Assembly (NCBI GenBank): GCA_021014325.1
Contig: JAJGQC010000703.1
Location: forward strand, 124,001 to 188,000
Reading direction: 5' to 3'
Length of the DNA stretch: 64,000 nt
Origin: Plazaster borealis
Taxonomy: Eukaryota > Echinodermata > Asteroidea > Forcipulatida > Labidiasteridae
Shown here: positions 10,401-21,023 of the stretch, piece after piece
Layout of the letters: each line of letters opens with the position of its first letter
How positions within the stretch are numbered: the first letter of the stretch is position 1
Position numbers and translations under genes: made by a program
Notes under the pieces: model-generated
Seen by the model: only the letters and a program-made list of their open reading frames with translations
Told to the model about the DNA's origin: nothing
Database searches by the model: none

Positions 10401-11449
10401 CTATAATATGCAGTTTGGAATCATGAGTTCGTTGTCTTCTTGCTTTATATCTGTTTGGGAGTCGTCCATTGTGAGGGAAATGTAACTGTTTGAACAATTA
10501 TTGTTCAAGTTAATTTAAAATAAACGGATGGGGACATTTTGTTGTTAGTTGTTTTAGGTTTATGCTTCCTGGAACAGTATTGGCACAGAAATGTGCTTAA
10601 TGAAACAGGTGTATACACATTTTTAATTCTGGAATTTTGACCATGTTCTTCTTGCAAGAAGTTTTTATTATTTTAGTGAGAAAAAACAAATTACCTTTTT
10701 CTCAAAAACTACGTTACTTCAGAAGGAGTCGTTTCCTACAATGTTTTATACTATCAACAGCTCTCCGTTGCTTGTTACCAAGTAAGTTTTTATGCTAATA
10801 TTTGTTTTGAGTCATTACCAAACGTGTACGATACCTTTAAGAGGAACGTTACAGAACTGGAATTAAAACTTTCTTTAAGATCACAGATTTAGGCCTACAT
10901 AAAACTTACACGGTCTAATGATGATGATAGCAGAAAACATCCCTAGAAATATTTCTGTATGGAATGCCATATTTGATGAGAAATAAATAAAACTAATTTC
11001 CGATTGGAGTTTATCGCTCGTGAGCGTTTTATTCATGCATTGTATAACACATGCAAATGTGGAATCGGTTTTTCATTATTTTCTCGTGACCTAGATGGCC
11101 GATCGATCTCAAACTTCTACAGGTTTGTCAGTTTATGCATATGGTGGATTATATAAAGTGCTTACACTGCCAGCAACTGTTTTGTTAGCAAAACCAATTC
11201 TGTAATGTTCCTTTAAACTAACCTGTGAAAAATTCATTTCAAAAGGTGGTAGCGTTTTTGAGATATTGCCGAAAATCTGGAGCGGTTATGTCCACGCAGG
11301 AAGGTTAATCTGCATTGGAATACACACTCTGACTTGGAGCGTTACGCGTAACGCTTCTCAGACTCAAATGTTTGTATTGCCATTAATTATCAGAGTCAAC
11401 ACCAAACGTGTACGATGCCTTTAAGAGGTAGTTGACTCAACCGCATATG

Positions 11450-12000
11450 CATTTGTGCGTAATATAAATGGAAAATGGCGTCTGTATAACTGTGCTTAAT
11501 TAACCACTAATTAATGGACCAATAGCCAGCTCAGCAATTTACTATTAATTAGTATTAATTAGTGAGCCGATTAATCCACCTCCAAAATTAAGTGTGCCCA
11601 GTGGAGTGGTCTGTCAGATCATGGAATAAAATTTCATATTTTATGCATAATGAAGGGTATATTTACTTTACGGCGAGTGCAGTCATAATAGTAAGTGTGT
11701 ACAAGTGATATATCGCTTACGTATGATAGAAAATGGCGCGTATTCTAGCGGCTAATTAGGTATTAATTAGTATTACGAATTAGCTACCTCCAAAATTAAG
11801 TGTGCCCAGTGGTATGGTTTAACAGATTATGGAATAAAATTTCATATTTTGTGCAACATGAAGGGTACATTTCATTTGGAGTAAGTGCAAGTTTTTCAAC
11901 AGCTGTGTATTATGTTCTGAATGATTAGGTCTTAATTGTGGTGGATAATTAGTCACTAATTAGGCAACCAAATAATCTGTTGTACATTAAAGTATGGTCA
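11450..12000. repeat. Tandem repeat of about 210 bp, three degenerate units
   Basis: The phrase CCTCCAAAATTAAGTGTGCC followed by AGTGG occurs at about 11579 and 11787, each followed by TGGAATAAAATTTCATATTT and a GAAGGGTA phrase. A third, weaker unit follows. Each unit carries runs of TAATTAGT or TTAATTAGTATTAATTAG, so the block is very AT-rich. Confidence 0.65.
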
Positions 12001-12098
12001 GTGATATTTTTTTTAAGAATTATGAACAAATTGTACTGATAAAGAAAGAATTAAACAAAAATTCGTTGAAATTTGACAGAAGGGGAAGACAGAAATTT

Positions 12099-12313
12099 CA
12101 CCTCCCTGTGCTGCATGTGTTCTAATTTCCTTAATTTTCCTGACTACGCGGCTGCGAATACGCGGCTGGCGACTTTCGGGCCCAGTTCTGTGCTAGCTTT
12201 AGCTTGCGAACTGAAGCTAGCTAGCAAATTGGGCCCGAAATAGCCAGCCGCGTATTCGCGGAATGGCCAGCTGCGTATTCAGGAAATTAGAATACATGCA
12301 GTACAGGGAGGTG
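12099..12313. mobile_element. Long inverted repeat (foldback element)
   Basis: Arms begin CACCTCCCTGTGCTGCATG and end CATGCAGTACAGGGAGGTG. A second inner pair, CGAATACGCGGCTGGC against GCCAGCCGCGTATTCG, with GGGCCCAGT against a GGGCCCG mirror, makes almost all 215 bp self-complementary. Confidence 0.7.
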
Positions 12314-12607
12314 ACAAAATGGCTCATATTTGGCTCATTTCTGTCGGTAATCCGTTATTTATTCAAACGAAAAATGAAATATTAGCTGTAACTTACATAT
12401 TTTTATTTGATAGTTTTGAAATTTTATAGCTATAAGTCATTGGAAATCATTAGAAAAAAACAAAACAAACCAGTAAATATTAGAAAATAAGCCGCAAACA
12501 AGGAGACAATGTGCGTGTGTGCATTATGTCATAAATATACGCTGTAATAAAGCATATTTTTAACACAGTCTCATAAATGTGATGCACCAGATCCATCCTA
12601 CTACACA

Positions 12608-12988
12608 TTTAAAGGCACTGAACACATTTGGTAATTGTCAAAGACCAGTGTTCTCACTTGGTGTATCCCAACATTATGCATAAAATAACAAGCCTGTGAA
12701 AATCTGGGCTCACTTGGGAGGCGAAGTTGCAAGAAAATGATGAAAGAAAAAACACCCTTGTTGTACAAATTTGTGTGCTTTCAGATAGGAATAAAAGGCT
12801 TCTTGCCAGAAGTCTTTTATTGTTTTAGTGAGAAATTACCTCTTTCTCAAAAACTACCCGTTACTTCAGAGGGAGTCGTTTCTCACAATGTTTTATACTA
12901 TCAACAGCTCTCCGTTGCTCGTTACCAAGTAAGTTTTTATGCTAATATATATTTTGAGTAATTACCAAACGTGTATAGTGCCTTTAAA
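12608..12988 (+). mobile_element. Foldback MITE, family A, full-length
   Basis: Begins TTTAAAGGCACTGAACAC and ends ACGTGTATAGTGCCTTTAAA. Same internal sequence and orientation as the copy at 2158-2519. Confidence 0.75.
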
Positions 12989-13159
12989 TACTAAAACATA
13001 TTTTGAAAAGAATTTGTACTTGAATGACGAAAGTGGTTAAATGTTTGTTTATGTAAAGGTATGCAATTTTAAGATAACAATAACATGCACTTATTTATTT
13101 AATCTTGATTACTGAATTCAGAAAAGTTGCTAGATCAAGAATGACTAATTTCTCAAAAG

Positions 13160-13434
13160 GGGGAAGAATGTGACGAGTGTGTAAAGTACCCCCCCCCAGT
13201 TCATTTGCGCTTACTTTGATGACGTAGCATACTAGTGACGTATTGTTTACTTGTGGTAGCTTCTTTTATTGTACAGCGCCCTCGCAGCAAAATACAATCC
13301 TTTGTTATTTTTCGCGGGTTTTTCTATTATATTCTGTACGAAGACCCGATGACATCTTGATTTTCTGCTCTTGAGTTTATGCGTTGTTTTTCAAGTTATC
13401 ACTTTATTCTGTACTCGTATTTTTTGTTCATCAT
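13160..13434 (+). promoter_or_regulatory. Candidate promoter and 5' non-coding exon
   Basis: The stretch contains two TGACGTA motifs (CRE/ATF-like, about 13218 and 13235), a GCGCCCTC motif at about 13277 and ends in an excellent splice donor (CATCAT followed by GTAAGTATT, GT at 13435). No ATG-led frame of interest precedes the donor. It could be the 5' exon of the transporter gene whose exons start at 17961, but no intervening coding exon was found. Speculative. Confidence 0.25.
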
Positions 13435-13703
13435 GTAAGTATTAAGATTAATCTCAGTTAGATTGATAGATAAAATTAATGATCATGCATTTAGTTGTGT
13501 CATTTTGAAGGAATAATTTGATAGTTCCGGAGTATATCATCCCGTGTTTGTGCCTAACGGCTACCGTACCTAATATAGATTCAAACATGCCGGCCTCTAT
13601 TTTGGATTAATTTATCAGCCAGTGTGAAGAACAAACTTAAGATCTCATGGATTTTCAATGACGAGGCTCTATACTTTTCAAATGAAAATTAGGTAGTTGT
13701 GTG

Positions 13704-14100
13704 TTTAAAGTCATCGTACACGTTTTGGTAATTGGAGCCTATTGTTTGTTTCAATCCTATATAGTTGTAAATATATACCATAAAACTAACCTGTGAAAAT
13801 CAATTTTATTTCAAAAGGTGGTTGCGTTTTTGAGATATTGCCGAAAATCTGGAGCGGTTATGTCCACGCAAGAAGAATAATCTGCATTGGAATACACACT
13901 CTGAGAAGCGTTACCGTAACGCTTCTTAATATTCAAAATATATTGGGATAAAAAGTGATATATTTTTCCATAACCGCAGTCCTTCGAAGTAAAAAGTATC
14001 TCAAAATGCATTATACTTTCCAAAGCTGCTGTACTTCTTATCCAAGTAAGTTTTTATTGCCATAATCAGAGTCATTACCAAACGTGTACGATGCCTTTAA
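13704..14100 (+). mobile_element. Foldback MITE, family B, full-length
   Basis: Begins TTTAAAGTCATCGTACACG and ends ACGTGTACGATGCCTTTAA. Diagnostic inner phrases are TCAATCCTATATAGTTGTA, TTTCAAAAGGTGG and AATCTGGAGCGGTTATGTCC. Other copies: 15658-16450 (interrupted), 20374-20754 and 61027-61422 (inverse), and fragments at 11219-11425 and 22497-22700. Confidence 0.75.
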
Positions 14101-15657
14101 TCTACAACTGGAATAGTGGTACATTCGCACACGGGCTATAAAAGTATAATGCAATGTTTAATTAGTTGTGCTGGGCTAACCAGTTGAATAATGAATTGGG
14201 GCGCTTATCTGCATTGTGGTCTGGGATACATTATAGAAAATATTTCTTTTTTAAAGATTTTTCGTTTTTACGATGAAAACATAATTGCAATTGAATTCGG
14301 CACTGTCGATGACGGTCGTTGACAAGGTTTTTTGAAATTAATTTGGTGCATGCCATCCAGCACCAAATTTGTTTGTGTGCGATGGCTTCAGCAGTCTGGT
14401 GACATGATCAGGGAGCAGGCTGGAGTTTATTTTGTCGTTTTTGTAACCATGATCTGACGATTTCAAGGAATGATCAGCCTTTCCGGACAGGTTAGGATAG
14501 AATGACTTAAATTAAGTAGATAAAGTGGCAGTCGAATACAGAATTTTAGCCGAGAACTAAACAGGCAAAGTGTGGTCATTATTGTTGTAAAAAAAAGTAA
14601 CCGCAAAAAATAATAAGTGTGGCCTGAGGTTTCGACCCTACATTGTCACGTATACTTCTAGAACTATAACTAACAAGGCTCCCCACATTTTGGGCCTCTG
14701 TAACGTCAACGTTTTCAAAATGGTCATTGATAGTTCAAAATGTTTTGGTCTTTTGCCAGCACTAACTTCAGTTTCCTTTGTACTGTACGTACTACCATGG
14801 TTACATGGTACTACTCGCCTAAGTAAAACTTTCTCAACATACTGTACATGTCATTATACATTTGAATACTAATTTCGTCTCACTGCAAGGCAAAACCTTT
14901 TAAGCCTTCAGAAATGCTCAATTTTGCCTGTTTTCTGTTTGGAGATAGGCGGAAAACCTCCATAGGTAAGAATTCAGTGTAATTTGACCTATTTTAGGGG
15001 GGATCAATTGGGGGCATGCTGTGGAAAATTTACCCTAATGACTATACATGACAATCTAGTCCATAGCCAGCTACTGCCGGTACCACCTCGAGGGACTAAT
15101 TCTAATATCACTTTTCTTGTTGCAAATAATCCACAACATACCATAAACTATGGTAGCCTCTCAAAAAGTTAGATTAATACCAGTTTCCGAAAGGTTTTCA
15201 CCGTGAAATCTGAAACCTCTAAGCCTCTTCCGTTGTTACGGCTGTTTAAATAGCGACATGTTTTAAGCTCAAGTATTTGCACAAAGAGTGAATATTTGAG
15301 TTGTGCATACTCCAACAGTCGTTGTATTTGTCACTTGACAAGCATGGCTGCCTGTCAACAATGTTTCTCTGCGTCGGAGCATGCTGCTGTACTTTTTCAA
15401 ATAAAGTCATCAAGAGGGATATTTGCTGGTAGAGGTGACAATTTGTTGAAAAATGCGTTTCATTGTAAAGTTTAAAGAAGGTTGTGGTGCAGGTTTGTTC
15501 TATAAGTTAGTACATGAGCCAGAGGCTGAAATTTCACATTATTGGTACATGATTTTATGCAATAGGCAGAGTTGTAGTCGAGTCACCTATGTCGAGTCCG
15601 ATTCCGAGTCATGAGTCACTTGGTTCAAGTCCGAGACCAAGTCACGAGTAACTTGTT
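14101..15657. other. Intergenic or intronic DNA, nothing recognised
   Basis: No exon, satellite or clear element was found. Near 15570-15650 a degenerate GAGTCCGAGTC-type simple repeat appears, the same motif family as at 22700-22770, 41455-41500 and 41835-41985. Confidence 0.5.
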
Positions 15658-16450
15658 TAAAGGGATTGTACGTTCAGTAATTGGAACCCACTGTTTGTTT
15701 CAATCCTATATAGTTGTAGATATCGTCGCTCATACCACGAAGTGACCTATCTGGCAAAAATTACAAATTTTTGCATATCATTTTTTATACAAATTATTAA
15801 TATACTCAATACTGTTAACGTTTTCAGCAAGTTTCAGTTTGTTATACGTAATGGTTTTGTAATTACACTAATTAGTATAAACGTTGTATCACTAGATTTG
15901 CCATTTTGTAATTTCACGAAGTGACCTATCTAGATATGCCACTTTACCAATGATAAACAGCGTGTGCAGTTCAGGCGCGTGTGTGACATTTGCGTTTCAT
16001 GAAGTGACCTATCTGGAAGCATAGTATTTTCACGGTCTTTATATGCATTGGTTTGTACACAGCGCTCTACGGGCAAAACTCGTTTTTTCATTTTCACGAA
16101 GTGACTGATGTGTTTAGGAATTAATCACTAATTAAAATAGCGGCAGGAATGAAAACACATTGACAGTTCTGTACAAATAAAGCAGTCAGCTTTATTTTTG
16201 CCAAACAAATATAAGATAAAAATAGTCAGCAGACCCCGAAACAGCAGTTTGAAAATTAGTGCAAATTCAGTCGTGATTTTCTCCAGACACGTTTTTTTAA
16301 ATACTGTGGACGAGATAGGTCACTTCGTGGTACGAGCAACGATATACACCATACAACTATATGTGAACATTTCATTTCAAAAGGTGGTACCGTTTTTAAG
16401 ATATGGCCAAAAATCTGGAGCGGTTATGTCCACGCAGGAAGAATAATCTG
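15658..16450 (+). mobile_element. Family-B MITE split by a nested transposon
   Basis: Left part (15658-15723) ends ATATAGTTGTAGATAT; right part resumes at 16342 with ATATACACCATACAAC and continues to GGAGCGGTTATGTCCACG. Between them lies the 618-bp element described at 15724-16341. The other family-B copies serve as the empty site. Confidence 0.7.
15724..16341. mobile_element. Non-autonomous DNA transposon nested in a family-B MITE
   Basis: Termini CGTCGCTCATACCACGAAGT and CTTCGTGGTACGAGCAACG are inverted copies, and ATAT flanks both sides as a likely 4-bp duplication. The motif CACGAAGTGACCTATCT recurs at about 15737, 15914, 15997 and 16094 and, inverted, at about 16313: subterminal repeats typical of transposase-binding sites (inference). 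No transposase is encoded. Confidence 0.65.
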
Positions 16451-17330
16451 CAATTGCATTTCTCTGTTGTCTCACTTACATGGTGGTTACGTAACCGTGA
16501 AATTGCTTTCCCAGGGACACACAGTATCTCCAAGGTTAGCAAGGATTGGCCGGTCAGGACCAATCAGGACCGACCATAACAATGACAACATGGCAAACGG
16601 ACGCTGACAGACAAATTGAATCACTTATGTTACAGCTTTTCTTTGAACCGGATCATTCAACCCACCTCCGTCCCCTACTCCAACCTTAGTGTTTGGTTCA
16701 AGTTTTGGGCTGTAAAGCGCACTGACCAATGTGATATAGTGGGCTCTCCCAGATCTATATAGTAATATGAATAACAGTGACATAAATCACAATGACCAAT
16801 AAGGATAATAGGCATAACAGTCATATTGATAAAATGCCTAAAAATGTTAGCAATAATTTAAATACATGCTACTATTAAATACCATCAGTGCATATTCACT
16901 ATGTAAGCAAAGAAATATAGTCCCAACGGCTCAGTCGAGCTTGTCATATCAGTTAGTCAAACAATACGATTGTCACTTTGCATCTGCCATAAAATATTAT
17001 GGGCCTGTTTTTGTATGGGATTAGGTCTCACATTGCCTCATTTGGTAATATTTACCACTAATTGTTTTTATTGACTACAGCAAAAACTGTAAGCACACTT
17101 TTAGCACCCGTCGGTTCAGATGGGGCTAATATTCTGACCGGTGGTTCAACCGGTGGAAATTTTAATTGCATGCAAGGCTGTAAAGATACTTTGTAAGGAT
17201 TTGATCAGCCCGGGCCATTCGTTGCTCGTGTTTTATGTGGGCCGCTCGTTGCGCGAGGGCGGCTCGTTGCCAGTGGTTTTATGTGGGATGCTTGTTGCCT
17301 GGGTACGTCTGTTTGTCATGTTATTGTGGA
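16451..17330. other. Intergenic or intronic DNA, nothing recognised
   Basis: No exon or element was recognised. A small duplication GGACCAATCAGGACCGACC occurs near 16557. Confidence 0.5.
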
Positions 17331-17334
17331 CCAG

Positions 17335-17506
17335 GGGTCGATTTCACAAAACTCTTCCTAACTTAGGACTAGTTCTCGGCAATGCCAAGAGATAGAACTG
17401 GTCTTAAGTTAAGACCAGTTACTGGTCCTAACTTAAGACTAGTCCTATCTCTTAGCATTGCCTAGGACTACTCCTAAGTTAGGAAGAGTTTTGTGAAATC
17501 GACCCC
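17335..17506. mobile_element. Foldback MITE with GGGGTCGATTTCAC ends
   Basis: The ends GGGGTCGATTTCACAAAACT and AGTTTTGTGAAATCGACCCC are perfect inverted copies. The arms continue through TTCCTAACTTAGGACTAG for about 60 bp, with extra inner repeats of the CCTAACTTAAGACTAGT type. No coding capacity. Confidence 0.8.
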
Positions 17507-17705
17507 AGGTCTGTTTTGTCATGGCGGGCAAGCCTGCCCTTGTTTGTTTGTACATATATAAATCAATACCTTGAGGCAAACATGAATTGCCCAATTTCTT
17601 GGTATTACATTGTTTTGGGCAAATTGCCTGCCTTTGGCTATTTAATTGATAAACGTCAGACAAGTCTGTTGTGTTTATATTTTGATTTTGGGTTGAACAA
17701 AGAAA

Positions 17706-17785
17706 AATTGACTAGAGCGGGATTTGAACCAACGAGCTCCGGTTTAACGTGCAGGCACTCTACCAACTGAGCTATCTAGCCCTAT
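17706..17785 (-). mobile_element. tRNA-derived SINE head, second SINE family
   Basis: The minus strand reads TAGCTCAGTTGGTAGAGT (A box) and GGTTCAAATCC (B box). The would-be acceptor ends do not pair and the anticodon arm is irregular, so it is a SINE or tRNA pseudogene. A second copy with the same flanks (GGGCTAGATAGCTC, TTTGTTCAACCC) lies at 61730-61815. Confidence 0.65.
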
Positions 17786-17960
17786 GTTGGCGGTCTCCCT
17801 ATTTTGTCAATATTTTTGTTCGGGGGGTGTTTATATTTTGTATGATCAGTGTATAATTAACTGACTACTTATTACTGAACATAAATATTTGTTTGTGTTT
17901 TTTTCTTTCTTTTTGACTCAGCAGTCTTTTGGTGACCAGTTTGCTTTTAGTAGCATTTAG

Positions 17961-18044
17961 TTCCAGAGAGACTTCTTACATCATGCTTCCAGCTATTTGT
18001 CTTTGATGTTCAGTGGAGTTGAAATCTTATTTGTAAATATGCAG
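17961..18044 (+). CDS. SLC43-type transporter exon (membrane segment near TM5)
   Basis: After AGCATTTAG and before GTAAGT an 84-nt phase 0-0 exon reads FQRDFLHHASSYLSLMFSG then VEILFVNMQ. Known: in SLC43 proteins (LAT3, LAT4 and the nucleobase transporter ENBT1/SLC43A3) a His-x-Ser-Thr-x-x-Thr-Leu-x-x-Gly segment precedes the exon equivalent to 19465. The reading joins in phase with that exon. The DSSS stretch common in family members is replaced by VEILF. No upstream coding exon was located within 10 kb, so it may be the first survivor of a truncated gene. Confidence 0.6.
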
Positions 18045-18951
18045 GTAAGTTTATTTTATAATTTTTTCTGTCTAAAGGCGAAGTAAAAAAATAAAATGTT
18101 TAGCGTTCCCGCCCGGCTCCTTTTTGGGGCCGCATGGATTAAATTTTTATTTTTACCAATTCAAAATGAGATTTAAAAACCATAAAATGTCAACTGATAC
18201 ATCAGAAAATTTAATACTTGCAAGTCAGAACTTAGCCTGTGCCTGTTACAGGTTAAAAACAGATTGTGAAAGTGAGCTACAGCAGGGTTTTTAATACTGA
18301 ACCAACTATTAAATAAAACCACTGTAAACATGTTCAATGGCTTGTCTGAAATTTAAAAGGAATGGCGGCTGTCTTGAAAATCAAATATAAAAAAGCCCCT
18401 CCCGCTTCCCTTTTTTCAGGAACTCGGACCCTAAACATGTTTAATTTTTCACTCGGCCTAATTTTCAATCAATATTTATTTAAACTATTCTGATGTGTTT
18501 CTCTAAAGGCATTCAGGATTGGTAAGGATGAAATACATCATTGTTTAATTTTAATCTGAGTTCTAAAGCTCACTGATAAGAGGTTCATGGAAGAACCATT
18601 TTTTCTGTGAAATAGCGAGTCATACTCAAGAAAACTGTATCTGAAAATCTTTCAAATTAAAGCTACAGCTGATTTCAGATGTTAAAACCAATTACATGCT
18701 GAAAATTGTGCATTGGTTTCACTTCTTTCTCGTGACTCCCACAATGGATTGAGCTCAAATTTTCACAGGTTTGTTATTTCATGTATATGGTTGATCTTAT
18801 TCAACCAGTGAATGCTGAACTGTTGACCCCTTTAGGCTGTTGAATGCTGATGTGACAGATCGTCCATTTTCAAACGAAATTGAATTAATTTCTTTTAAAT
18901 CGGCAGGGAAACCTGCGTAAAATGGAGGCTAGAATTGGGATGAAAGTATAC

Positions 18952-19403
18952 AATAGACCTCTTGCATTGACCTGTCATTGCTGAGGTCAAACAATGGAAA
19001 TGTGAAGTAACCATAAATAGTAAACTTGCGGGTACAACAACGTGTAAAATCTCTTTGGAAGCTAGAGTGTTGGCTTTGAAAAGAGCCAGTTTTGATATTT
19101 CAAACAGTATACTCTGCTCGTCTTCAGGAGATTTACTGTTCAAACGTTGAGACCAAAACTGTCTCTTTTCAGAGCCAACACTCCTCCAAAAAGATATTTT
19201 ACACAAGGTTGTACCCGCAAGTTTACTGTTCATAGTTACTTCTTATTGTCCACACCATACAAAGCTTCAAATCACTTCAATGGAAATGTGCACGCGTGTA
19301 TGCGTGTATGCGCTGCGCACAACTCTCAATCATTGATAGGTCTTCAATTACCTCAATGAAGGTGCTGTTTCTGGCTTACGAAGTCATATGCAAGAGGTCT
19401 ATT
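18952..19403. mobile_element. Foldback element with histone-like stem-loop motifs in both arms
   Basis: Outer ends AATAGACCTCTTGCAT and ATGCAAGAGGTCTATT are inverted copies. Inner arms of about 72 bp (19021-19095 and 19156-19226) are also inverted. Each arm, read outward from the centre, carries a near-match to the replication-dependent histone mRNA 3' stem-loop: GGCTCTTTTCAAAGCC (left arm, minus strand) and GTCTCTTTTCAGAGCC (right arm, plus strand), followed 10-15 nt later by TCCAAAGAGAT or TCCAAAAAGAT. It lies in an intron of the transporter gene. Confidence 0.65.
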
Positions 19404-19464
19404 CTGTCCTGATCAAGATTGTACCAATTGTCCTTTGAAACCAAATATCTTGTCTTGTTTTCAG

Positions 19465-19699
19465 TTTGGCTTCGAGACCTATGAGATCTCACTTCAGACT
19501 TCATTCTTCATCTGGGCGGGGCTGTGCTCAATGCTCTGTCTCTTACTACCAAAGAGAGGACATATCTCCTACCCACTGCCCCCTGATGACTACAGGAAGA
19601 AAGTGCCTGTTGGTGACATGGAAGGAGTTGATGGTATCTATACTTTCAAATTGGAGGAATTTCATGCAGAAGAAGAGGGACAGTATTCTCCAGTGATAG
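19465..19699 (+). CDS. SLC43-type transporter exon (TM6 and start of large loop)
   Basis: Acceptor TTGTTTTCAG, donor GTAACT; 235 nt, phase 0 to 1. It opens FGFETYEISLQTSFFIWAG, continues with a hydrophobic segment ending CLLLPKRGHISYPLPPDDY, then an acidic hydrophilic stretch ending SPVI. The motif P-[KR]-G-H-I-x-Y-P-L-P-P is a strong hallmark of SLC43 members at the start of the cytoplasmic loop between TM6 and TM7. Family members are about 490-570 residues with 12 membrane helices; SLC43A3 carries purine nucleobases and LAT3/4 large neutral amino acids. The resemblance looks closest to SLC43A3, by eye only. Confidence 0.8.
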
Positions 19700-20373
19700 G
19701 TAACTTTTAGTGAAACGAAGACTCAACATCTATATTATCTCACAAATGGGCTATGACAAGTCAATAGTTTGTTTTATATACCACCCAAGTAAACTCTTGT
19801 CATTTGATTGGAGGATTGGAGGTCACGCGACATTCATTATTCACACCATTTCATAGTACGTCACTGCGCGTGCATTTTTGGTTTTATACAGCGTGCATTT
19901 CTGGTACTATCTTTTGTACTATTACACGCTAGACTGACTGCCACAAAATTTTTAAGATTTACTTGATGGGTGTTGCATTCATGTAACGGAGAGAATATTT
20001 TAATTCGTTGAAAGATGGCTTGTTCCGTTCAACTCGGCTTCGCCTCAGTGAATGGAGCATTCCATCTTTCAACTCATGAAAATATTCTCACCATTGCACT
20101 CATAAACATTCATTATTCGTATAGTATAACACACCTCTTGCTGGTTCTCTATCCTGGTTGGCAAAAAAAACCAACCCATAATATAGGCTAGTGCATGAAG
20201 TTTGTGCAACTATGACCTAGATGTGCGTCAAGACATCGTGCGCATAATTTGCAGGAAATAATTCCCAAACCAGGCACCATACTCAATATTTTTTACTGGT
20301 TACAGCGCCCTCTCATGATGTGAACAGTGAACAGCAAGTTAAAAACTAAAACTAGGGAAATTAAAAGAGGTCC

Positions 20374-20754
20374 TTTAAAGGGTCTGTATACGTTTGGTAA
20401 TGACTCTGAAAATTAATGGCAATAAAAGCTTACTTGGTAAGAAGTACAACAGCTTTGGATAGTATTATGCATTTTGAGAAATTTTTCACTTCGAAGAACT
20501 GCAGTTATAGAAAAAAAATATCACTTTATATCCCACAAAATTTGAATCAGAGAAGCGTTACTTCTCAGATTGTGTATTCCAATTGCAGATTATTCTTCCT
20601 GCATGGACATAACCGCTCAAGATTAATATCTCAAAAATGCTACCACATTTTGAAATGAAATTTTCACAGGTTAGTTTTATGGTATATATCTACAACTATG
20701 TAGAATTGAAACAAACAGTGGGTTCCAATTACCAAACGTATACAATCCCTTTAA
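20374..20754 (-). mobile_element. Foldback MITE, family B, inverse copy
   Basis: Starts TTTAAAGGGTCTGTATACG and ends CGTATACAATCCCTTTAA. Contains the inverse of the family-B phrases (CATAACCGCTC, TTTGAAATGAAATTTTCAC). Intronic in the transporter gene. Confidence 0.75.
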
Positions 20755-20873
20755 TTTTTGCTCATGGTTGTCTTGCTCATGAGTCAATTGTCAATTGTTT
20801 TTCATATTTGGGTAAGAGGTGTATTATAAAACACATATGGACCCTGCAAATTATAATTTGGTCACTAGGGCCT

Positions 20874-20902
20874 GTGAGTGACCAGATCTTCTGGTCACTC
20901 AC
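20874..20902. other. Perfect 13-bp hairpin
   Basis: GTGAGTGACCAGA, loop TCT, then TCTGGTCACTCAC. Not part of a recognised element. Confidence 0.6.
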
Positions 20903-21023
20903 AGTCTCTGAGGGTGCATAGACGTGCACTAGTGACCTCATAAGGAACAATATCATTTGAGTTTTGCCATACTTCCATTCAACTCATAGAAAGAATAAAC
21001 GTAATTTATTTTGTTCAATACAG

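Larger units (their letters stand above)
10401..13159. other. Intergenic repeat-rich DNA
   Basis: Contains a partial family-A MITE (10647-10841), a family-C-like piece (about 10980-11218) joined directly to a partial family-B piece (about 11219-11425), a tandem repeat (11450-12000), a long inverted repeat (12099-12313) and a full family-A MITE (12608-12988). No coding exon was recognised. Confidence 0.6.

Noticed and set aside
17706..17785. tRNA gene on the minus strand
   Set aside because: Irregular anticodon arm and unpaired ends; a second decayed copy with the same flanks shows it is a SINE.
18895..19233. 112-codon minus-strand frame
   Set aside because: It crosses one arm of a foldback element and has no protein family features.
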